Shown in pieces: positions 6,461 to 12,032 of a DNA stretch of 14,589 bases. The stretch spans positions 1-14,589 of the forward strand of contig JBLNCE010000071.1 in assembly GCA_050260415.1 (NCBI GenBank), read 5' to 3'. Every line of letters begins with the position of its first letter. Positions within the stretch are counted from its first letter, which is position 1. Position numbers and translations under genes: made by a program. The DNA is from JBLNCE01 sp050260415 (GTDB taxonomy: Bacteria; Bacillota; UBA4882; JAAYXC01). The notes under the pieces are model-generated. The model was not told the DNA's origin and searched no databases. It saw only the letters and a list, made by a program, of their open reading frames with translations.

Positions 6461-8395
6461 ATGCAATTATTGGACCAGATCAACGCCATTCTTACCAGTA
6501 AGTTCGAGAGCCTGGACGACCTCCTCTTCTTTTACCGCCGGGTCCTGCCGGAGCGCACGGCCGGTTACCATCAGGAGGAAGTCGGCCCGGTCATGCACGA
6601 CGATGCGCCGGGTGAGGCCGATAAGTTCGTGGCCAAGATCTTTCACCTGGGCGAACATACCCTGGACATGTCCGGCGGGCTCGACTGGTACGCCACGCCC
6701 AACGGAGATCTGGAGTGGAACGGCGGCTTGGTGCGCCACGGCTACCTGATGCTCCTTGCGGAGGAGTACCGGAAGACGGGCGACGAGAAGTACGCGGCGG
6801 CCGTCATCGAACACATCCTGGATTACATCCGAAATGTGCCGCGTTTCGATCCGGCCGGTAAGCCCTACCTCGAGTACAAGAAATCGACCTGGCGCCCGTT
6901 TGAGGTGGCCGGACGGGCCGCGGAGACCTGGCCCGAGGCGCTGGGAAAGATCATAAGCAGCGGCTGCATGACCCCGGAGGCCTGGGCCGAGATAATGCTC
7001 TCCATCCACGAACACGCCGATTTCCTCTCCCTTCACCATTGGCGGACCGGCAATCACGCCTGCTTGGAGGTGGCGGCTCTCGGGCTCATCGGGGTCTTCT
7101 ACCAGGAGTTCAAGGAGGCCGAGGCCTGGCGGCGATACGCGGTCGATTTCCTCATGAAAATGTGGCCCGAGCAATTTCACCCCGACGGCTATACCAAGGA
7201 GATGTCCGGCGGCTACCATTGGGTGGCGATGCGGAGTTTCTTCACCTACTACGAAGTTGCGTCGCGTAACGGCTTCGCGGACCTATTCCCGCCCGCATAC
7301 GTGGAACGCCTCAAGCTGACTTCCCTGGCGGAACTCTGGCAGAGCAAGCCGGACTTTACCGTGCCGATCACGAACGACTCCAACACCAAGACCAACCGCC
7401 AGGCGCAACTGGCGCGGATCGACGGCCTCTTTAACTTGCCGGCGATCCGGTACCGGCTGAGCGGCGGCAAAGAAGGAACCCCGCCCGTCCATACCTCGTA
7501 CTTCTTCCCCGAGGCCCGCGTGGGCGTCATGCGGAGCGATTGGACGGACACGGCGCGTTATCTCTTCTTTGACCTCGGCCGCTGGGGCGACAACCACATG
7601 AACGAGGATCAGCTGCACGTCGAGGTCTCGGCGTACGGACGCAAGTTCCTCGTGGGGTGCGGGCGCTGGCGTTACACCACAAGCCCCGACGCGCCGTGGA
7701 TGCCGTGGGCCAAGTACTTCAAGACCACCGCCGCCTATAACTCGATCCTGGTCGACGGTTACGGTCAAGTGCCGGGAGACGCGGATGGCTGGATGCGGAT
7801 CCGGGAGGGCTACGATTACGCCGAGGGTGTCTTTGGCGCGGGTTACGGCGAGGATGCGGGCCCGGCCGACGAAAAGCTGCTCCAGGAGAGGGGCGTCACC
7901 ACCGGCAAAGTGGTGCGCGTGGCCGGCATCACCCACAAGCGGCAGATAATCTTCGTCAAGCCCTGCTTCTGGGTGCTCAGGGACACCGTGACCGGCGCCG
8001 GCGAGCACGAGGCGGAACAGCTATGGCATTATTACGACGGTCCGATCGCGCCCGATCCGAGCGGACGCTTTCTAGTGACTGATTTCCCCGACGCCAACCT
8101 CATCCTGGCCACCGCCGGCGGCAACCCGGTCGAGGCGAACGTCTGGACGGGCTCCGAGGACCCCATCCGTGGCTGGCACTGCCCGTACTACGACCAGAAG
8201 CGCCCGGCGCCGGAGCTGTCTTTCCGGCAGCGGGGGCGGGACGAGATCGTGTTTCACACCTTGATCTTTCCGGTGCAGGGCCGGCCGGCGGAGATGCCGG
8301 GGTTCGACGTGACGCCGGAGGGATATGCGGTGAGATATGGAGGAAAGACGTGGGTGATAAGAGCGCCGGGGGAGGGAGAGTGGGGGGTCGGTTAG
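6461..8395 (+). CDS. Heparinase II/III-family protein without signal peptide, probable oligosaccharide lyase
   Basis: This 644-residue protein starts at an ATG with AAGGAG (6444-6449) 11 bases upstream. The N-terminus (MQLLDQINAILTSKF) is not a signal peptide, so a cytoplasmic place is likely. An alpha/alpha toroid (about 1-325) carries N198-H199...E203 and an E247-to-Y252 motif (EMSGGY) after PDGY. A heparinase II/III-like beta-sandwich (about 345-640) holds H379-M-N-E-D383-Q-L-H386. By position these match the His, Glu and Tyr clusters used by heparinase II/III-type lyases. It probably cleaves imported uronate-containing oligosaccharides by beta-elimination. It differs strongly from the exported paralogue at 250-2631, which suggests division of labour rather than recent duplication. 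The family is firm; the substrate is unknown. A hairpin with a weak T stretch just after the stop suggests transcription ends here. Confidence 0.9.
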   Translation: MQLLDQINAILTSKFESLDDLLFFYRRVLPERTAGYHQEEVGPVMHDDAPGEADKFVAKIFHLGEHTLDMSGGLDWYATPNGDLEWNGGLVRHGYLMLLAEEYRKTGDEKYAAAVIEHILDYIRNVPRFDPAGKPYLEYKKSTWRPFEVAGRAAETWPEALGKIISSGCMTPEAWAEIMLSIHEHADFLSLHHWRTGNHACLEVAALGLIGVFYQEFKEAEAWRRYAVDFLMKMWPEQFHPDGYTKEMSGGYHWVAMRSFFTYYEVASRNGFADLFPPAYVERLKLTSLAELWQSKPDFTVPITNDSNTKTNRQAQLARIDGLFNLPAIRYRLSGGKEGTPPVHTSYFFPEARVGVMRSDWTDTARYLFFDLGRWGDNHMNEDQLHVEVSAYGRKFLVGCGRWRYTTSPDAPWMPWAKYFKTTAAYNSILVDGYGQVPGDADGWMRIREGYDYAEGVFGAGYGEDAGPADEKLLQERGVTTGKVVRVAGITHKRQIIFVKPCFWVLRDTVTGAGEHEAEQLWHYYDGPIAPDPSGRFLVTDFPDANLILATAGGNPVEANVWTGSEDPIRGWHCPYYDQKRPAPELSFRQRGRDEIVFHTLIFPVQGRPAEMPGFDVTPEGYAVRYGGKTWVIRAPGEGEWGVG

Positions 8396-8411
8396 AAGTG
8401 ATGCTATCTCC

Positions 8412-8440
8412 GCCCGCCGCTAAAGGGGCGGGCTGGGTTT
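8412..8440 (+). terminator. Probable intrinsic terminator of the second lyase-like gene
   Basis: GCCCGCC (8412-8418) pairs with GGCGGGC (8427-8433) around an 8-base loop, 16 bases after the stop. The following TGGGTTTTGG has only a short T run, so it is a weak candidate. A second hairpin, CCGGTCA (8459-8465) with TGACCGG (8470-8476), follows. Confidence 0.5.
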
Positions 8441-8538
8441 TGGAACGGTGCTGAAAGGCCGGTCATCCTTGACCGGGCTCGGGGTGTTACAAGCAAGACC
8501 CAGCTGGTGTCAGAGCGGGGTCTTACGGCATTTACTCA

Positions 8539-8560
8539 GCCAGGACCTTTAGTCCCTGGC
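8539..8560. repeat. Bulged inverted repeat downstream of the LspA-like gene
   Basis: GCCAGGAC (8539-8546) pairs with GTCCCTGGC (8552-8560), with one bulged base. It lies 48 bases past the stop of the - strand gene and could end its transcript, but no T tract follows on that strand. Confidence 0.35.
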
Positions 8561-8607
8561 GGAGATGAATCATCGGTTTCCGCACCTCGCCCTTTTTTCC
8601 TCGAGGC

Positions 8608-9450
8608 TCAATTCGGGGCGTGGTTGCGTGATCCGTCGGCCTCTTGTAGGGGCGAGGCATGCCTCGCCCGACCCGGATGCGTTCCCAGACCGTGGAGCCG
8701 AGATAACTCCCCGATGTTGAATTGCAGAAACTCCCGCCCCAACGGCGAGATGCTCCCGCCCGAAAACCGCCAAACCATCCTGGTCCGCTCCGCCAGGGCC
8801 GCGAGGAAACTGCCGATGCCGAACGCCAGGTAGAGATCCTTGAAGTCCTCGAAGTACAAACCATGGTAACAGATGAAGTCGGTCGAGCCGCCGCAGAGGA
8901 TCCGATCGACAAGCGAGGAGACGCCCCCGGCCAGGAGCAGGAGATAAGAGGCGTCCAGCCATACCGACCGGCGCCCCGTGCGCGCGGCGAACCGGTAACC
9001 CTGCGTCGCCAGCAGCAGGAAGAGCAGGTTGAGGCAGATGAGCGCGGCGGGCGGGAGAGTCAGGAAAAAGCGCGAGTTGACCCAGGCCCCATAACCGTTC
9101 AGGGTATTTGTTAGCGAGATCCCATCCAGTAAGGAATAGTGCATGCCCGCGGGTATGAACGCGCGGACCAGTACCTTGATAATCTGGTCCAGCAGGATCA
9201 GAGCCAGCGCCCAGCCCAGGAGGATTGGCGGACGGATCTCATTGATGTGGGACTTCAACAAATAGAGAATCGCACCGACGATTGTATAGAGCGCCAGGCA
9301 ATAGAGGGCCGCCGGGTATAGGTTGTCAATGAAGAAACCTGCCTGTGTCCTGAGGATCAGGCGCATGACGAGTTCGATCAGGGCGTAGAAGGCCCAGAGA
9401 CCGGGGAAGATCGCGATGAGGGCGGGGGAGGATCGGAATGCTTTAAGCAT
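8608..9450 (-). CDS. Divergent LspA-like (signal peptidase II family) membrane protein with N-terminal extension
   Basis: This 280-residue polytopic membrane protein uses the ATG at 9450; an unsupported in-frame reading extends upstream to 9540. Residues about 11-33 and 44-65 are two extra membrane helices. The LspA-like part follows: DQIIK (88-92), NTLNGYGAW (115-123), GGVSSLVDR (175-183) with T190-D191-F, and D202-F-K-D205 followed by L208 and G211. In LspA the two Asp residues in VxDF and NxAD form the aspartyl protease dyad that cuts prolipoproteins before the lipidated Cys. D191 and D205 match them. Differences from the family: the usual Asn of GNxxDR is Ser179, NxAD is DFKD, and the protein is about 110 residues longer than usual LspA (about 160-170). 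It is the only - strand gene and no lipoprotein is encoded in the window. It may be a specialised second LspA or a membrane protein of changed function. The gene is likely real; the activity is uncertain. Confidence 0.75.
   Translation of the reverse strand: MLKAFRSSPALIAIFPGLWAFYALIELVMRLILRTQAGFFIDNLYPAALYCLALYTIVGAILYLLKSHINEIRPPILLGWALALILLDQIIKVLVRAFIPAGMHYSLLDGISLTNTLNGYGAWVNSRFFLTLPPAALICLNLLFLLLATQGYRFAARTGRRSVWLDASYLLLLAGGVSSLVDRILCGGSTDFICYHGLYFEDFKDLYLAFGIGSFLAALAERTRMVWRFSGGSISPLGREFLQFNIGELSRLHGLGTHPGRARHASPLQEADGSRNHAPN
8650..8669. repeat. Perfect 20-bp palindrome inside the 3' end of the LspA-like gene
   Basis: GGGCGAGGCATGCCTCGCCC equals its own reverse complement. On the - strand it encodes part of the last 20 or so residues (GRARHASP region), which do not look like membrane-protein sequence. 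Similar GC-rich palindromes are dispersed in many bacterial genomes, so this looks like a repeat inserted at the gene's end (inference). Confidence 0.85.
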
Positions 9451-9455
9451 TGTAA

Positions 9456-9462
9456 CGCCTCT
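9456..9462 (-). promoter_or_regulatory. Candidate ribosome binding site deciding the LspA-like start
   Basis: On the - strand AGAGGCG lies 5 bases before the ATG at 9450. It is only a partial Shine-Dalgarno match, but the 30 residues read upstream are hydrophilic and lack such a site. Confidence 0.45.
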
Positions 9463-9480
9463 GTAGTATTGGGTATCTCC

Positions 9481-9499
9481 TCTGGAATGACTTTCCAGA
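9481..9499. promoter_or_regulatory. Inverted repeat upstream of the LspA-like gene
   Basis: TCTGGAA (9481-9487) and TTCCAGA (9493-9499) are perfect 7-bp arms with a 5-base centre. It lies about 31 bases before the gene start and next to the possible -10 word TATTAA (9505-9500, - strand). It could be an operator or a leader stem-loop; neither is proven. Confidence 0.3.
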
Positions 9500-9564
9500 T
9501 TAATAACATTCGCCGACTTCCGGTCTGTTCCTGCCACCACATCAACATTAGCACAACGTAATAA

Positions 9565-9582
9565 GGGAGCCCCTCGGCTCCC
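9565..9582. repeat. GC-rich hairpin in the divergent intergenic region
   Basis: GGGAGCC (9565-9571) pairs with GGCTCCC (9576-9582) around CCTC. The neighbouring CCCTAAATCCCCCGGGG has the look of a dispersed repeat. There is no sign of a terminator for either flanking gene, since both are transcribed away from it. Confidence 0.5.
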
Positions 9583-9787
9583 CTAAATCCCCCGGGGTAT
9601 TCTCCCGGCTGTCTCTGCCCATCACCCATAAAACACCCCATCCACAATTCTTTACACCCTGGCTTGCGAAAGTGCCTTATTAACTGCAATTTGTGCGCGA
9701 GAGCACGCCACGCGGCAAAATGGCGGGAAGCTGCATGTTCGGCAAATTTCTTGCGTAATCTGTGGTGATGAAAAAGCCCTCCACGGA

Positions 9788-9816
9788 TTGACGGTGTTGG
9801 ATCCCGATGGTAACAT
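9788..9816 (+). promoter_or_regulatory. Candidate sigma70 promoter of the DUF2264 gene
   Basis: TTGACG (9788-9793) and TAACAT (9811-9816) are separated by exactly 17 bases. They match the consensus at 5 of 6 and 4 of 6 positions. The -10 ends 77 bases before the ATG at 9894. Confidence 0.4.
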
Positions 9817-9880
9817 AAGCCTAGAAAGATGGGCCAAGCCCTACATATTCTGGGCCGCGTTTCAGAGCGCCCGACTTGAA

Positions 9881-9886
9881 GAGGGG
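9881..9886 (+). promoter_or_regulatory. Ribosome binding site deciding the DUF2264 start
   Basis: GAGGGG ends 7 bases before the ATG at 9894. The alternative TTG at 9876 would place this site inside the coding region, so 9894 is preferred. Confidence 0.7.
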
Positions 9887-9893
9887 ATTTGCG

Positions 9894-11870
9894 ATGACAC
9901 CTGAACTGAAACTGGACTTCAAACGCTCGTCTTACACCGGTTGGACCCGCGAGACCTGGGTGGACCTGGCTGAAAAGATGATCGCCGCGCTCCAGCCCTG
10001 GTATACCGAAGGGCGCGGGGGGCTCGCCTTTCCGCGACCGTACCGGGAAGTGGATGCCTCGCTGGTGAACGACGAGCAGCTGCGCGAGACCTTCCACCAC
10101 ATGGAGGGCTGGACGCGGACGCGGCCGCTGGTGGCGGCCTGGATGGTCGGGACAGGCCGGGACAAGCTCGTCATCGGCGGGAAAGAAGTGGATATCAGAC
10201 AGGAATTCATCGACGGTTTCCTGTCCGCTTCGGACCCCAAGAGCCCGGACTATATCAGCGAACGTTTCGGGGTCGCCCAATGGATCGCGGAATTGTCCAT
10301 CGCCGCCTACGGCCTCTGGATTGCCAGGGATAAAGTCTGGAACGCCCTGAGCCAGGCGCAGAAGGATCAGATCTCCACCTGGCTCAACTCCGGTTTCAAG
10401 CACAAGATCCCGGACAACAACTGGAATCTCTTCACCGTTTTGACGTGTTACGTCTTGAAGGATCTGGGCTGCGAGTACGACGAGCGGGTCTATGTCGGCA
10501 ACTATAACCGCGCCAACGAGTTTTACCTCGACGAGGGCTGGTACGTTGACGGCCTATTGGCAAGGGGCTTCTCGATCGAGCAGTACAACGCCTGGATGTT
10601 CCACTATTACCTCCCGGCCTTCGTGCAGATCTCCAAGGAGGAGGAGCCGGAGCGCAAGACCCGCATCATCTATCGATTGCGGGCTTTCCTCGAAGCGTAC
10701 AAGGACTTCTTTGCCAAGAACGGCGGCTTCCCGATGTGGGGCCGGTCCCTCTTTTACAAACCAGGCGTCCTCATTCCCTTCGTCATGGCGGAGATCCTCG
10801 GCTGCTCTCCCCTCACGCACGGGCAATCCCGCCGCCTTGTGAGCGGCTACATGGACTACCTCGTCAAGAACAACTACTTTGACCAGGACATGCTCCCGAT
10901 CATGGGCTATCTCGTCGAGAACCACGGCCAGCTCGACTCATATAGCATCAAGGGTTCCGCCTATTGGGGCGCCTCGGCCTTTCTCAACCTGCTGCTCCCC
11001 GCGGAGCATCCCTTCTGGACCGCGCCCGAGGAACCGCTGCGCGTGGAGACCGAGAGCTACGTGCGGAATATCAAGCCGGTCAGCCTGCAGGTAACCGGCG
11101 ACCACGCGACCGGCGAGGTGCAGATGATCAACCACCGCGCCTGGCACATGAACGACCGGCCGGCGACCCGTTACGGCGTTAAGTATACCAAGTTCTGCTA
11201 CTCCTCCCATTTCGGTTTCGATGTCAAGCGCCCCGCGGAAGGTTACAACTGCGATTGCATGATCCAGGTCTCGCCCGACGGCGTGAAGTACTCACACCGG
11301 GTTGTGCCCAACTTCATCGCGCTCGGCGAGCGAAGCGGCGCCTCATGGCATTATCCGTTCTCCGGCGCCCCCTCGACGAGCTATCCGTTCGCGGAGTACG
11401 ATGAATCGGCGAAGATCACCACGCACACCTACCTCAAGGGTTCCTGCCAGTTGCGGGCGCATCTGATCGAGACGGAGAAACCCCTCGCCGCTTTCCGCGA
11501 GGGTGGGTACGCGGTCGATTTCGACGGCCCGCTGCCCGAGGTCATCGCGGGCCCGGACTACGTCGCGGTCTGGAACGGGGAGAAAGGGGCGTTTATTCGC
11601 AATCTATACGGTTTTGCCGCCCCGATGTCGCGCGAGGAGATCCTCCGGGATACGGCGCGGGAAAACATCTACAAGGACCAGTCCGCCACCCCGGCTTTGC
11701 GGGGCGGCCGGATCGAGGCGGGCGCCAAGATCGTGGTCAGCTTCTCGGGCACTTTCTTCCGGCGGGAGGATCTAGACGGGCTCGTCAAGCTGGTCAAAGG
11801 TGCTTCGGTTGAGGGTAAGACCGTATCCGTCCAGTTCGCGGACGGGGAAAAGCGGGAGATTAAGTTCTAA
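9894..11870 (+). CDS. DUF2264-family protein, probable (alpha/alpha)-barrel carbohydrate-active enzyme
   Basis: This 658-residue protein without signal peptide covers the usual length of DUF2264 (PF10022) proteins. Family-type motifs run in order: MEGWTRTRPLVAAW near the N-terminus, NNWN (175-178), DEGWYVDG (213-220), QYNAWMFHYY (230-239), GRSLFYKPG, and YSIKGSAYW with G354-S-A-Y-W358. The helical first half probably forms an (alpha/alpha)6 barrel; a beta-rich C-terminal half follows from about residue 385. The conserved acidic and aromatic residues (E214, D219, H237) are candidates for the active site. Biochemistry of the family is thin; I recall some related proteins placed among newer glycoside hydrolases acting on uronates, but cannot confirm that here. 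The setting beside lyase-like and glycosidase genes supports a cytoplasmic role on an oligosaccharide. It is divergent from the LspA-like gene and 162 bp before the GH116-like gene. Confidence 0.9.
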   Translation: MTPELKLDFKRSSYTGWTRETWVDLAEKMIAALQPWYTEGRGGLAFPRPYREVDASLVNDEQLRETFHHMEGWTRTRPLVAAWMVGTGRDKLVIGGKEVDIRQEFIDGFLSASDPKSPDYISERFGVAQWIAELSIAAYGLWIARDKVWNALSQAQKDQISTWLNSGFKHKIPDNNWNLFTVLTCYVLKDLGCEYDERVYVGNYNRANEFYLDEGWYVDGLLARGFSIEQYNAWMFHYYLPAFVQISKEEEPERKTRIIYRLRAFLEAYKDFFAKNGGFPMWGRSLFYKPGVLIPFVMAEILGCSPLTHGQSRRLVSGYMDYLVKNNYFDQDMLPIMGYLVENHGQLDSYSIKGSAYWGASAFLNLLLPAEHPFWTAPEEPLRVETESYVRNIKPVSLQVTGDHATGEVQMINHRAWHMNDRPATRYGVKYTKFCYSSHFGFDVKRPAEGYNCDCMIQVSPDGVKYSHRVVPNFIALGERSGASWHYPFSGAPSTSYPFAEYDESAKITTHTYLKGSCQLRAHLIETEKPLAAFREGGYAVDFDGPLPEVIAGPDYVAVWNGEKGAFIRNLYGFAAPMSREEILRDTARENIYKDQSATPALRGGRIEAGAKIVVSFSGTFFRREDLDGLVKLVKGASVEGKTVSVQFADGEKREIKF

Positions 11871-11879
11871 AAGAGCGGT

Positions 11880-12003
11880 GAAAAACCTCGTTATTGCTGA
11901 ATCGATGAAGGCCCTCTCCCCCTCGGTCCCCCGTTCGGCTGAGCTCACGGCCGAAGCCTCTCCCGCGAGTGCGGGAGAGGGGGAAGGAAGGCAAGGATCT
12001 GAC
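11880..12003 (+). repeat. Dispersed intergenic repeat, copy 2 (long form)
   Basis: It starts 9 bases after the DUF2264 stop. The core 11901-11929 matches copy 1 with one mismatch over 29 bases. A 27-base segment (11930-11956) with its own TTCGGC/GCCGAA stem (11934-11939, 11950-11955) is present here but absent from copy 1. A hairpin, CCTCTCCCGC (11957-11966) with GCGGGAGAGG (11971-11980) and a GAGT loop, follows. The repeat fills most of the 162-bp spacer before the GH116-like gene. Confidence 0.75.
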
Positions 12004-12019
12004 TCTACAATATCCGTAA

Positions 12020-12025
12020 AAGGAG
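12020..12025 (+). promoter_or_regulatory. Ribosome binding site of the GH116-like gene
   Basis: AAGGAG ends 7 bases before the ATG at 12033, fixing this start. Confidence 0.85.
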
Positions 12026-12032
12026 TGTCTTC

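Larger units (their letters stand above)
9451..9893. other. Divergent intergenic region between the LspA-like and DUF2264 genes
   Basis: These 443 bp carry no supported gene and look less GC-rich than the flanks. Near the LspA side are a candidate Shine-Dalgarno site, an inverted repeat (9481-9499) and a possible - strand -10 word TATTAA (read from 9505 to 9500). GGGAGCC-CCTC-GGCTCCC (9565-9582) is a hairpin followed by C/G-rich repeat-like sequence. Toward the DUF2264 gene are CTTGCGTAATCTGTG (9750-9764), the promoter candidate at 9788-9816 and the Shine-Dalgarno site. Confidence 0.65.

Noticed and set aside
8507..9114. Two + strand frames (8507-8833 and 8722-9114) over the LspA-like gene
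   Set aside because: Compositionally biased and lacking ribosome binding sites; the opposite strand has membrane helices and LspA motifs.
9652..9837. 61-codon - strand frame with several Cys (ICRTC...FCRVAC)
   Set aside because: It starts at TTG without a Shine-Dalgarno site, lies in intergenic sequence and covers the DUF2264 promoter candidate; the Cys pattern is not a known motif here.
9378..10403. 341-codon - strand frame crossing the divergent intergenic region
   Set aside because: It overlaps two supported genes and a repeat-like intergenic region, has no coherent domain and starts inside the DUF2264 gene.
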